DNA from: Lytechinus pictus
Taxonomy: Eukaryota > Echinodermata > Echinoidea > Temnopleuroida > Toxopneustidae
Direction: 5' to 3'
DNA length: 64,000 nucleotides
NCBI RefSeq assembly: GCF_037042905.1
Contig: NC_087253.1
Span: forward strand, 9,412,501-9,476,500
Shown here: piece after piece, positions 36,177 to 48,198 of the stretch
Position numbering within the stretch: position 1 is the first letter of the stretch
Layout of the letters: each line of letters starts with the position of its first letter
The notes under the pieces: generated by a model
What the model was told of the DNA's origin: nothing
Seen by the model: the letters and a program-made list of their open reading frames with translations, nothing else
Database searches by the model: none
Translations under genes and position numbers: made by a program

Positions 36177-37139
36177 TTCACTTCTAAATGATAATGATTT
36201 TTTATAGCCGTTAAAATGTGTTGTCCCACCAAAAAAATGAAAAATTGTATTCACGATATATAGCAATCCATGTATGATATCAATTTATTGTGCATTTTCA
36301 CCGAAATCGCTATTTAGTGTGTTAATGTATGTGGATGTGACATATGTGAAATGACATGTGGGGGGGGGGGGGGATGTGTATAGAAGAGATGGGAGATGGC
36401 GGGGAGATCCATTTCGAACAAGGATCAGCTTCTTGGAACCAATGTTGATATCACAGAACAGGATAATGGACATCATATTGATATTCGACGAAATGAAGAC
36501 GGGGGGGGGGGGGGTGTTGGGAGAAAAAAATCGAAAGAGGGAGAGGGGATCGGATAAGAGAGAACAAGAAATCGAAACAGACGAGGATGAGAAGGAGAAT
36601 GAGAGAGAGAGAGATAGAGAAAAAAAAAGGACTATAGCCATCATGACCTAAAACGCTGCATAAACTGATGATTATTTGTTAGTGCATGGTGTGCCAATGT
36701 TGCATGGTAAAATTTGGAACAAGGTTAGCATAACACGTAAAAAAATGCTATACTGTTAAAAAAATGCAAACATTGTCTTGTCTTGTCTACGAAGTAAGGA
36801 ATAAAAACATCCCGCCAATCTTTGACAAGTTCCATTGTGCATTAGACCACACCTTACGCCACATCTATATAAACATCCTTCTTTGAAAGACAAATGTTAT
36901 TATGACGTCATCCCGAAACGGGGCACCAAAAACAATTTAAAATGTCGTGCGTCCTCTCGCCGGGTGTCCTCGTGATTGACAAGGCAAAATGACATTGCCA
37001 ATTTACGGAACAGTGGGGGATGTCTAGAAAACAAAATAATGTTGTCATGAGCGGAATATATAATGTTTAATGATGTATCATTTCGGATTTAATAGAATTT
37101 AGATGGCTGAATTTCAGTGGTGTTAGTTAATTACCCATG
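36177..37139. other. Gene-free stretch with purine-rich block
   Basis: 36359-36640 is purine-rich with two G runs and a GAGAGAGAGAGATAGAGAAA block. Mirror-image open frames there are low complexity. No gene. Confidence 0.5.
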
Positions 37140-37144
37140 ACCGA

Positions 37145-37250
37145 TGCAATAACAACACCTGCATAGTGTTATGTCAACACTATTTGGTGTATGAGTTTTA
37201 GCACCTACTTTTTTGCAATGCTCTGACAACACCGAATTGTGTTTTTTACA
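37145..37250. mobile_element. AACACC-type MITE relic
   Basis: ACAACACCTGCATAGTGTT and GACAACACCGAATTGTGTT units recall the 27431 family. Ends unclear. Confidence 0.35.
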
Positions 37251-37591
37251 CGGGTACTTTTACGGAAATTGAGGAATGCAAAGCGACCATATCTGGAAAG
37301 CAGTACAGCCCGCTTATCGACTGGCACAAGTGTTGCAAAAGTTTCCCCTAAATTTTGTTTTATTTTTATTTATTTGTACGTTTTATTGAAAGCAGAAATG
37401 ATATTTAGCCCTGATATAGACTACATGGTCTGTGGTAAGTTCAGGGATGAATCCGGAGATTATGCATTTTAATTTCAAATTACCAGATTAAATCTAAGAG
37501 ACCACTAAGCGCCTAACCAAATGAATTATGATATTCATATTTTTTTATTGTATTTCATGTGCCAACCAATACAAGTACTGCTTTATACTCA

Positions 37592-37805
37592 GGGTCGGAT
37601 CAAGGATTTTCCAAGGGGGGGGGGGCACATTTTACCGATGAAAAATTTGACAAGCAAAAAAAACAAAAAAAAACAGATCTTCATTTTAAAGAACTCTTCT
37701 GTTTTAATGGCATTTTTACATTACAATTTTTAATTGTGACTCTCAAAGGGGGGGGGGGGGGGGGGCACGGGCCGGCTTTGCCCACCCCCCACCCCCTGTA
37801 TCCGC
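37592..37805 (+). mobile_element. GGATCAAGGATTTTCC G-run repeat
   Basis: GGGTCGGATCAAGGATTTTC, a G run, a run-rich tail, a second G run of about 19 bases, then GCACGGGCCGGCTTTGCCCA. Related fragments lie at 11680-11882 and about 10130. Confidence 0.5.
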
Positions 37806-38198
37806 CAATATTTTATACTCATTTGTGTCTTTTAGTAGGTACGTCAAGTTAAAGGGGCAAACAGTTCACCGGGACCCTTTAGTAAATGCTCCTTTTTAAA
37901 AAAGTGGGTCTTCACCAATTTAAATTCTTATTTATAACCGGTAGAACGTAGTCTTCATGAAAGGACAACTACTTGGTAAGTCAACCGAACACCATCAGCG
38001 CTCGTTCGAGCACTATGACACCGAACGTAAAAACCCTCAAATACCAGTCACAGATTTGGGCAGTGAACGAGAAGGCTCGTCACAGATTACTTCGCGCATG
38101 CGCAGCGCTCCCAAAATTCCTTAATCTCGTACGTCTACATGGCTCGTCACAGAAAACGAAAAGTCTCTATTATCAGAAAGACGACGACACGGTCAACC

Positions 38199-38361
38199 TG
38201 GGGGGCGTTTCATGAAAGGACTTGTCGGACGTTTTATCCGACAAGTCCCATTTTATCCGACAGTTACCATAGTAACAGTACCTCTCAGCCAATCAACATC
38301 AGAGAAAGATGTCAGATCTGACAACTTGTCGGACGAAAATGTTGATGAAACGCCCCCCAGG
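38199..38361. mobile_element. Complete CCTGGGGGGCGTTTCATGAA MITE
   Basis: Ends CCTGGGGGGCGTTTCATGAA and TGATGAAACGCCCCCCAGG are inverted. Internal GGACTTGTCGGAC and ACAACTTGTCGGAC arms flank a CAGCCAATCAACATCA core. It is the reference copy for relics at 17797, 26985 and 29985. Confidence 0.8.
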
Positions 38362-38586
38362 TCCCCAACCACCATTAAAACCTTTTTTTTTAATTATTAT
38401 TTGCACTTTCTCATCGAAAAAATATATATGCAATGCACACCAAACAACATTAATAAGAAAATGCATACAAAGAATTTCACAATAGAAAGAAAGAAACTTG
38501 GTTCATTGATTTGGTGCTTATATGTTTCGAGGATAAAAAAACCTAATTTATCTGGTGCTATGACGAAAATGAAGCCAGTACACATG

Positions 38587-38893
38587 GGCCCGTATGCTGA
38601 AGTCGGGTTTAATTTAAACTCAGGTTTAAAGTTGTGGTTTTAGTATGGATAGCCAATTGTTACATAAATCACTAATGGTAGATATATCTTATTTCAGCTC
38701 ATTTGGCTCTCAAATCATTCATAATTGTTTAGGAAGTATTAATAGATGATTGTCCTCACCATCGATGAATCAGGAAACAGCACAGTAAACAAGAAACATA
38801 CTACTTAATTTTTGTTCATACTTATGGCTTCCCATAATTTTAGCAAAGAGTTAGACCGTGGTCTAATTTAAACCTGACTTCAGAATACGGGCC
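38587..38893. mobile_element. GGCCCGTATTCTGA MITE, copy 3
   Basis: Same structure as 14497 and 22710, flanked by ATG on both sides (38584-38586 and 38894-38896). The right inner arm is more diverged than in the other copies. Confidence 0.75.
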
Positions 38894-41233
38894 ATGGTAT
38901 TTAACCAAAACACGCCAGAAAGTCGTGTTATAGATAGCGCGATGTATATAGAAGGACAGAACATGAAAAAGATCTAATATCTCTTCACCCTCTAATAACA
39001 CCGAAGCCTTGAATTCCAAATTCAAATGAGGCTGACAGATAACGTAGGCGGTTCTTCAATTTACAGTTTAATTCAATTTCGGACTACTTTAATGCAGACA
39101 TGTTTATGACATAACCCGATTTCAATGTCCATGATTGATAGTAAGAAGTAGAAGGACGATCATATTAATTTTATTCCGGCAATTAATATCACTGGATTCA
39201 TTGTTTTGGTTTGGTATATTTCATTCCGTTTGTAATAAATGGCTGAATTGGAAGTTGTATCGATACACTACCATGTTAGAATGATTATTGATTATCCCCC
39301 TAAATATTCGATACGAATGCAGGTTTATGGTTTTACATTTGACATGTTTTAAGTGTTCTTATGCAGAACTAAGAGTTGATCGAAGCCGCTCATTTGTCAA
39401 CCATAATTATACAAAGCGCAATCCTACTGATTCTGATGACTGACTGACTCACCGGCGGAAGGAATAATTGAATAAATATATGAATGAATGAATCAATTAA
39501 TGGATAAAGGAATTAGTAAATACATCAAGGTAAACGAAATTGAGTGAACGAATTGATTACTTAATACTGGGTAAAGGGAGGAATGATTTACCGATTGAAA
39601 GAATTAATAAATAAATGGGAAAAAACAATCAATGATTTAACGACTGAATGTATGGACGCAATAATAAACACATTTATATAGAAAAAAATGATTAATGAGT
39701 ATATTTTACCCTGAATGAATAAAACTGCAATAAATAAATAAATGAATATGAAAAAAAATGAATAAATTAGAAAGTCATTACTAAATGAATGAATAAAATA
39801 TAAATAGTGCTATAATATGTGATAATCATAAAGGACAAAGGAAGAAATAATGTATTCGTCCGAGTCATTTGTTTTTAATTGCTTGTCATGCTTGACGACC
39901 CCCTTTAATCATCCACCAAGTGATGCTCTTGGATTGATGCAACGTGAATGTGTCATTATACTCCCAGCGAGGGAGGATGATTGCGACGATGATTAGCTCG
40001 ATGATGAGCCCAGCACTGATTGACATTTTACTGATAAACAATCCAGACGATCACAGAGAAGAACTCAACTAGTCTTGATCATAATTAATCACAAAATGCC
40101 ACCGTACCGTTTAGGCGACATATTTCTCCCAATTTTGACACTCGTATGGCGAAAATCAAAATAAGAGAACGTGAGGACAAGTTCCATTAACAAAATCTCT
40201 GACGGCGTCTCGGTCTAACGCGACAGTCAAGGCCCTGTGAATAGGGAGCGAAGGGGATGCTAAAACACCCCCAAAGATTTGTCTGGAGAGTGGCGTGCTA
40301 CCTATATGTTACACACCATCGGCCGCACCCCTGGTAATCAGGTTTTACAGAATATACTTCAAAGTAGAAAATTGACCGAAATCACTTTCATGTGGGATCC
40401 AGGATTTTTCTGAAGCAAATGACCTCCATTTCGGATGGATAATGATTTTTTTTTGTCATTTTTTAAACCAAAATCATTTATTTAGGAGCAAGAATTATCC
40501 TATTTCTTTGCTTGTTTTTTTTTTGTCTCAACAAAATCATCTTCATTTCGAGCGAGACCTTTTTCTTGCTTGTCAATTATTTTCTAAACCAACATTACCC
40601 TGTTACAAAATCTTTCCCAGGGCCCTGGTTACAGTCACACAAATTAAACCGGGTCTTCAGACCGATCATAAATATTACGTTATTTTGAATGGCATACCAA
40701 CTGGCGGTCTGTTTTTTTTTTGTGGTGGGAGTGCTACCGGCTTGTGGTGAATGGTCAATAATATGAATTATATTCGAGTATCATGTTATATTTAAGACAA
40801 TGAACAGTGTATTGCCAACTGATTTACTTTTTTGTTAATGTTGATTCTTAGTAAAAAAAAAATGAATAGCGCCCTCTTCCGTCGTCATATATTCTGTTTG
40901 TACAAGATAAATGCAATACTTCAAATGCAATTAATACGGTATTCATTAAAGTGGACTTTGATATAATACGATGCAATGGCAATTGGTTGCCTTACTTTTT
41001 CGTGTCATTGAGAATGGTAATAGGGCATTTTCGCAAATACTACGCAGACGTTTTCTATAACGCAAAAAATCTTTTGTCAAAAACCCTTCATAATAATGCA
41101 GTCTTTGTCGGAATGAGGTGAATCAAAGCAGCAGTGTCGTCCTCCACTCTGTACAAACGACAGATTTGCATTTCTTTCGTCCTGCCCGATTTTTAAACCG
41201 ATGTGCTGTCCCGATCAATCAACTGCCGACAAT
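38894..41233. other. Gene-poor stretch with degenerate AATGAATAAAT array
   Basis: At about 39470-39800 the sequence is a degenerate GAATGAATAAATA-type array. Elsewhere no exon is recognised. A T-rich open frame at 40442-40750 has no domain. Confidence 0.45.
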
Positions 41234-41369
41234 CAGTGGCGGACCGTGACCGGGAGGAGCCAAAGCATTCGGTGGGGGGGGGGGGGGGGGGACAGCATTG
41301 TTCACAAACAATACAGTGTCCCTCCAATGCTTTGTCTCCTCCTGGTCACGGTCCGCTACTGCCGACAAT
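41226..41369. mobile_element. hAT-type MITE with 8-base target duplication
   Basis: CAGTGGCGGACCGTGACC at 41234 and its near-complement GGTCACGGTCCGCTACTG ending at 41361 are terminal inverted repeats. CCGACAAT is duplicated exactly at 41226-41233 and 41362-41369. CAGTGGCGG-like ends and 8-base duplications are hallmarks of hAT elements. A run of about 18 G sits in the middle. Confidence 0.85.
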
Positions 41370-42828
41370 TACATCTAATCTCTCTATTGTGAGTTGACGG
41401 GCATTTTCAATAGGTTCTCCACGTTCCATAAAGCGTCTGCGTAGTGGCCGCAAAAATACCCTAATATCATTTACTTTGCCACAGTGCATTCTTTATACCA
41501 TGATGAAAGTATGCAATTCCTGGAATTCTAATAATTAGATATTAGGAGGTAACTTGAATGTTTACACTCCTTGGGCTACAAGCTCTCTTCAACGAAAAGC
41601 TGCTGCATTGACACAAGCATGCCAAATACGCATTCTAGGTTTGGCTTAGAAATACACCTGAAGCAAGTGTCCAATCTCTGAAAATAAGCCGATAGCTTTT
41701 TGTATGAAACTCCACGTCGGAAGGAATTTTCCTCTAGTGAGGAGATATTTTGCGGGAAAGGTCGAATAGTATATTATATAAACCCCCTTAGGGATTGTTA
41801 CTGCTCAGTCGTGATCGTGTGTGGACATGAAAGTGCAGTTACCCTCGCAACACATTGGTACCATTGTCTGTGTAATGAGTCAGGAATATTTTTAAAAAGT
41901 AAATGATTGGTAAAATGCAAACACATTTATTAATCAGGTATGCCCATCTACAATACCAGATCATGGTAAAATTTAAGTGGATTATGGCCGTGAATTTGAT
42001 GATATGTTTTGCTAATTTTTATCATTATTTTGGCAGGAGAGAGAGATTTCATTCACCTACAGACTTTGACTATTCTTTTTTTTTAGATTGTAATAAAGTA
42101 CTGTAATACTATAATATTTCCATGAATTTTAGGAATGAATTAATATACTTAGTAGGTCGACGTATCCAATAAAGAACCATTTGTGTAGGGTTAGAGCAAC
42201 GATAATTTGACGCAGTTGAAGAGCACCGAGACCTCCTGAAATGCAACACATATCTCCTGATCAGCCCCCATCCTTTTTTTTACCAGGCTAACACACACGT
42301 CCAGTGTCTAGTTTATTAAATGAAGTGACATTTAAATGTATGTTCTCTTCGTATGTTTACATCATGTTCACGCCGTTGTATGCATGCACTTGTAGCTAAG
42401 GGTCCGTTATTCGCTTAATAATATTTCCAAACGAACAGTACGCCCCATTTATATATTTAACGCCACAAGAACGATTCAATCAAATATCATATATTGCGTT
42501 ACGATCATGGAACACTTATCATGATAATTGCAAATTATAGCATTGTATATCAGTTGTACAAAGTTTTACGAATATCTTGGCATTTTGTGGTTTTGACTTT
42601 ATAGATGATTTTGTCTGACATGCTGAGTGCTTAACATGACTGCTTTTAATATATAAATAACCATAGATATTCGGATACTTAAAGTTATTTTAAAAATCTG
42701 ATCAGTTTCTTTTCGTTTTTCATGCCCTATCGTCACGGAGTGTAATAAGTCTTCATGATATTTTCTGGTAAAATAAACGAAGAATTATAAAATTTATTCA
42801 AAGCTAACCATTTCTCATTGGTATCAAT

Positions 42829-42861
<33 letters not shown>

Positions 42862-42984
42862 GCCACCACCACCATCTACTTAAAATCATATTACCAACGT
42901 GGGATGTAATATGATTTATATTTAAAAAATACATGACTAGATCTGTGGAAAGAATAGCCTAAGGATTTATAACATTCCAAAGAG
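41370..42984. other. Gene-free stretch
   Basis: No splice-consistent exon. A C run followed by (CT)n lies at 42831-42861. Open frames at 41700-42106 show no known domain. Confidence 0.4.
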
Positions 42985-43425
42985 AATATAAAATTTTCTA
43001 TATGAAGAGCTTAGAGCTCACTTGCAAAAGGGGTTAGGTCAATTTTTCATCAAATTTGATTTTTTTTTTGTCTCAATGTATAGATTTTTAGTAGCTCTAT
43101 AAGATGATACTCAAAAAATTGAAATTCCCATTAAAAAAGTGATCTAAAAAGGCAAAGAAAAATTACTTTTTTCAAAAGGGGTTAGGTCCATTTCAGTTTG
43201 GTTCCAAAAGGGGTTAGGTCCACACATAATTTTTTTGGAAAAGAATATTTTAAAAGATATGAAGATAGATAGATTTCTTTTACACCCAATTGTATGTGTT
43301 CATGGTAGGGTATCATGAACATTTCGCATATTAAAGAATATTGCAATGTGGGAGAATAAAAAAATGATTTTCTTGGAATGGACCTAACCCCTTTTGCAAC
43401 TAAACTCTTCATATATAGAAAGTAT
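42985..43425. mobile_element. AAAAGGGGTTAGGTC MITE
   Basis: TTCTATATGAAGAGCTTAG and a GCAAAAGGGGTTAGGTC block at the left are matched by GACCTAACCCCTTTTGCAAC and CTTCATATATAGAAAG at the right. Two more direct copies of AAAAGGGGTTAGGTCCA lie inside near 43177 and 43207. Non-coding, about 440 bases. Confidence 0.65.
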
Positions 43426-43798
43426 GATAAGTGTATTACCCCCTATATTATTTTAAAGGTTAGTCATGGTACACGCAAGGCATTTAAGCAGAAATGAGTG
43501 TAATGCTTTCATAGGTTCAGACAAAAAAGTGCATGCGTGCAAATAGCAGAAACTTGCTGCAAATGTTATCTTCCTTTGCGCATGCATTTTCCCTATGGCA
43601 GATAGCAAGTGCTATCGCACAGAGTCACTGTGACGTCACAATACCAGAAGGGACTATTTCCCTAGGTATATTCAAGCGATTGGACGAGCTAATCTGTCAG
43701 GGGTCGGTGAATTGACTATGATAAGCTGATGATAGCTTGATGTATTTGATGTATGTGGCATGTCGTCCACGTGACATGAAAGTGCAGCCAACGGGCAA

Positions 43799-43919
43799 AG
43801 TTTAGGGAGAGAGAGAGAGAAAAGAAGAAGAAGAAGAAGAGAGAGAGAGAGAAAAGAAGAAGAAGAGAGGGAGAGAGAGAACGACAGGGAGAGAGAGAAG
43901 GGCGGAAGGGGAGGGGGTG
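43799..43919 (+). repeat. Polypurine (GA/GAA)n tract
   Basis: About 120 bases almost entirely A and G, mixing GAGAGA and GAAGAAG runs. Such tracts can form triplex DNA. Confidence 0.85.
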
Positions 43920-44071
43920 GGTTTAAATATTACAACAGTGTTTGATACGTCACGTTGGCATTCATTTTCTTATAACTCAGCCTGGCAAGGAAACATAAAT
44001 TCATCTCACAATTTCGACATGTAACCTTGTAAAGAACGATTATAATATATATATCGATGCAATAAGGCTAA

Positions 44072-44662
44072 TAAAGGGAAAGTTCACCTGACGTAGACTT
44101 TGTTGTATGAATAGCAGAAAAATAATAAAATATTGATGATGGTATTAAATAAATCCATTAAAGCTTAAGTTATTATAATTTCAAGTTGTTGATTTTTGAC
44201 GTCATGAACGAGCAGCTCACCCAAATGTAAAAATGCATGAATTTAATTTTTTTGATGGTCTGTGATGGCCCAATTTTATCTTTTTTTTTTGAGGAGAGGG
44301 TGTAAAATAACTTGGGTATTGATATACTGAATTAGGGTACCATAAAACCATTTTCATTTTTCTGAGAAGATGGCATTTCATTTTTTTTAACAATATGATA
44401 TGCAGGAAAGCTGCTCGCATATGACGTCACAAATGAAATGATCAAAATTCTGATAACTTTATTATTCTCTGAAGATTTTTCCTCAAAACTTTGCTATTTT
44501 TTTATATTATTATTTTTTGTTGTTATTATTCTTATTTTATTTTATTTATTTATTTTTTTATTTATTATTATTATTATTATTATAATTTTTTTTTTTTTTT
44601 TTTTTGGGGGGGGGGTTCTACTGCTCTTACAATAAACGTTTTGTCAGGGTGAACTTCTAATT
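44072..44662. mobile_element. Possible MITE with AAAGTTCACC(C)TGAC ends
   Basis: AAAGTTCACCTGACGTAGAC near 44089 and a GTCAGGGTGAACTTCTA near 44642 are inverted. The inner TGACGTCAT and ATGACGTCAC motifs are also mirrored. The centre holds T and ATT runs and a G run. Boundaries are approximate. Confidence 0.4.
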
Positions 44663-45288
44663 GAATGGCAGGATAAAACATCTTGCCACCCCGTCAAAGT
44701 AGATGGCGCTTTAAAGTATCAATATAAAAAGACATCAGCTGCATGCCGCGTATTTCGAGATAAACAATGAAAACATTCGCCCAACGTGGATGATACATCA
44801 CTTGAATTAGCCATGTCACTATTGTTTATTTATTTCACCACCGAACGGTTTCCACATCTTGTCGTGTCATTCGTGTTGATATTCAAATTGTACAGTAGAT
44901 TAGACAGTAATGACGGATAATCTTCGTGTTGTCTGCATATTGGCATAAGAACTGTTACTCCCCACACCCCACCCTCCCCCATTTTGTGAAATGCCATTCA
45001 CATTTATAGATGTTAATCAATGACGAAATACATATTTTGCTGAATTGTTCGTCCAATCTTGAATAAACGATAATATATGATGAACGACCATTTGCACATG
45101 TTGCCCCAGTTTTACGGATAATTTATTTTCTTAATTTAAAAAAAGAAAAACAATTTGCCTATTTGACAGCTTAAAAAAGCTTTAACGAAAGTTAGTTATT
45201 TAAATTGTAATTCAATTGAACAAAGTGGACAAGGTAACAGTTTTTTGCTGTTTATTTTGTTTTGCTCCAGAGAGCATAGAGGCATAGA

Positions 45289-45466
45289 TACATTATACAA
45301 ATAGCGAATAGGCATAAGTGCGATGGTGCGAGATTTCGCATTAAGGTGAAAGAAAGATGCTCTATTCAACGAGGCGTGAGCCGAGTTGAATAGAGCGTTC
45401 TTTCTTTCACCGAATGCGAAATCTCGCACCATTGCACGAATAAGAATATTCGCTATTTGTGTTGTA
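45289..45466. mobile_element. 178-base hairpin MITE
   Basis: Arms of about 80 bases (45289-45368 and 45378-45466) share ACAAATAGCGAATA, GGTGCGAGATTTCGCATT and GCTCTATTCAAC in mirror order, with a 9-base loop. Short frames on either strand are palindrome artefacts. Confidence 0.75.
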
Positions 45467-45574
45467 CAACGCCTCGGAATTTAGCGAAAATATGAAAAAA
45501 CAAAGAGTTTATCCCTATAATAATCTATGAAAAGGGAGCAAAAATACCGAAAGCAGAAAGCGAAATCCCACATG

Positions 45575-45715
45575 ACCTTGGGCAGCCTTGTGCATTTAAA
45601 GGGATCGTTTAACTTTGTGAGCAGCTGATTAAAAAAATTCTCAAACTGAGTTGAAATGTGCGTATGAGTGCCTGTATTTGTCCTCAAAAACCCTGAAACA
45701 GACCACAATATAGGA
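45575..45715 (-). mobile_element. Repeat fragment shared with 18925-19120
   Basis: On the minus strand CAGGGTTTTTGAGGACAAAT through CTGCTCACAAAGTTAAACGA matches the fragment at 18925. Class unknown. Confidence 0.5.
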
Positions 45716-46313
45716 TGAAAAACTCTAATTTAGATACAAGTAGCAATTTATTAGCCTGATTTTGAGAACCGTCTAGTAGCCGGGTTTAGCTTATGACCAG
45801 TTTTCTCCAATTCAAAAAGTCCGTTGGCTATTTTGACTGCCTTCTGTTGTGTGTATCTCCTATACACACACTATTAGCTGCACTGTACATTCAGTGTATA
45901 CCTTCTACACACTGTATGTAGGTCATGCTGTGTTCATCTATAATTAATGTGTTGTGGTGCACAGATTCCCTGTATACACATATTCATTGAAACCAACTCC
46001 CAATTATTCCAAACTTTGGTTTACATCTCCAAGGTTTTAAAATTGATCCTGTAAATATAATATTTTGAAACTTTTGGGATGGTATTTTTACACTATAAGC
46101 CTAATGATTAGCCCATTTTTAGGAACCAAAAGGAGAATTTTTTAAATCAGAACAAAGTGAAATGATCACTTTAACCAGCTGGCTTATACGCGTATTGTTC
46201 ATTTTTACCGAGCGCAATGAATTAAATCGTATTGTGACGTCACCTCCTAAAGCCGTGCAACGGTACATTTTGGACGGTACATTTTGGATGGTACGTCTGT
46301 TGTGCAACGGTTA

Positions 46314-47571
46314 TGGTGCGCCATTTGTTTCATAAAGGCGATAAACTCAGTTTATCGCCGAAAAACCTAGTTTATCAATCGAAAAACCTAGTTTTTCAAT
46401 TGAAAAACTAAGTTTTTCGCCGATAAACTTAGTTTTTCGCCGATAAACTAAGTTTATCACTTGAAAAACTAAGATTATCAAGAAAAACTAAGTTTATCGC
46501 CGAAAAACTTAGTTTTTCGATTGAAAAACTAGGTTTTTCTTGATAAACTTAGTTTTTCAATTGAAAAACTAAGTTTATCGTCGAAAAACTAAGTTTTTCA
46601 ATGATAAACTAAGTTTTTCAATGAAAAACTAGGTTTTTCAATGAAAAACTAGGTTTTTCAAGTGAAAAACTTAGTTTTTCTCGATAAAGTTAGTTTTTCA
46701 AGCGATACACTCAGTTTTTCATTTGATAAATAGAGTTATATGATAAACTAAGTTTTTCAAGTGATAAACTAAGTTTTTCGAATTGAAAAACCTAGTTTAT
46801 CGAATTGAAAAACCTAGTTTATCGAAATTGAAAAACCTAGTTTATCACTTGAAAAACCTAGTTTATCGCCGATAAACTAAGTTTTTCAAATCTGATAAAC
46901 TAGGTTTTTCAATTTCGATAAACTAGGTTTTTCAATTCGAAAAACTTAGTTTATCGAAATCGATAAACTGAGTTTTTCGAATTGAAAAACTTAGTTTATC
47001 GAAATTGAAAAACCTAGTTTGTCGGCGAAAAACCTAGTTTATCGCCTTTATGGGACAAATGGCGTTCTTAGAAAAACTCAGTTTATCACTTGAAAAACCT
47101 AGTTTATCGCCTTTATGGGACAAATGGCGTTCTTAGAAAAACTCAGTTTATCAGATTCGAAAAACTTAGTTTATCAGAATTGAAAAACTAAGTTTATCAC
47201 TTGAAAAACCTAGTTTTTCGCCGATAAACTAAGTTTATCACTTGAAAAACTCAGTTTATCTTCATTGAAAAACTTAGTTTATCGGTGAAAAACTTAGTTT
47301 TTCGCCGATAAACTTAGTTTTTCAATTGATAAACTAGGTTTATCAAAAAAACCTAGTTTTTCAATTGAAAAACTAAGTTTTTCGGCGATAAACTTAGTTT
47401 TTCTTGATAAACTTAGTTTTTCAAGTGATAAACTTAGTTTATTGGCGAAAAACTAAGTTTATCGCCGAAAAACTTAGTTTTTCAATTGAAAAACTAGGTT
47501 TTTCGATTGATAAACTAGGTTTTTCGGCGATAAACTGAGTTTATCGCCTTTATGAAACAGATGGCGCGCCA
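46314..47571. mobile_element. TA-flanked element filled with about 55 short palindromes
   Basis: The first and last 46 bases are inverted copies differing at about two positions (TGGTGCGCCATTTGTTTCAT against the complement of the right end, TGGCGCGCCATCTGTTTCAT). Both are flanked by TA (46312-46313 and 47572-47573), as in Tc1/mariner-type elements. The interior is an array of 17-base odd palindromes, GAWAAACTNAGTTTWTC, in two half-site versions (AAAAAC or ATAAAC) in any combination. Spacers of 2 to 6 bases (GCC, AATT, ACTT/AAGT, GATT) separate them, with an average period near 20 bases. Two direct repeats of CTTTATGGGACAAATGGCGT (about 47046 and 47108) look like internal fossils of the terminal sequence. 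No open frame of note. Confidence 0.85.
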
Positions 47572-47934
47572 TAAACGGTACGAATGTTTGACATTCAGCC
47601 TCCCATTTGCTCGCGTACAGCTAAGTAGGCCTTGTACAATATGTAATATGTGCTATAACCATGCAAACTGACTAGCATAATGAGTATAATCATGAATATA
47701 CTCATCATTAGCATTTTCATTTCTTTTGAATATATATATATTTTTTTATACTTTCTCTTTTGTGTAATATCGATGTTTTACGTGTAAATTGAATTGTATT
47801 ACTTTGTATTTCTTAATTGTATGTACAATGTAATATGTGCTTATTATACATGGATGCTTTGAAGAACAGCTTTTGGCTGATGTACGTGTACCGTTATAAA
47901 TAAATATATCTATAAATATCTATATAGATAAATT

Positions 47935-47939
<5 letters not shown>

Positions 47940-47978
<39 letters not shown>
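47940..47978. repeat. (AT)n microsatellite
   Basis: Pure AT run. Related runs lie at 48171-48197 and 48490-48506 around the hairpin and the tandem unit. Confidence 0.9.
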
Positions 47979-47979
<1 letters not shown>

Positions 47980-48028
47980 GTGTGAAGTTATACATGTACT
48001 ACAGCTTTGGCAACTCTTTTATATTTAA

Positions 48029-48176
48029 ATATTGTGTGAAAGAAATGGATGAAGAGAACAATGGTAGGCGTAGCTTAAATCAAGGTTCCCCAGAGCTAAG
48101 GGTAGATAGCTCTGGGGAACCTTGATTTAAGCTACGCCTACCATTGTTCTCTTCATCCATTTCTTTCACACAATAT
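48029..48176. repeat. Perfect 69-base hairpin with 10-base loop
   Basis: 48029-48097 and 48108-48176 are exact reverse complements, by my reading without a mismatch. The loop is AAGGGTAGAT. It sits between (AT)n tracts. Confidence 0.85.
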
Positions 48177-48198
48177 ATATATATATATATATATATAT

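Noticed and set aside
46314-47571. CRISPR array as an explanation for the repeats
   Set aside because: Spacers are only 2-6 bases, the repeat is itself a variable palindrome, and the DNA is a eukaryotic nuclear genome.
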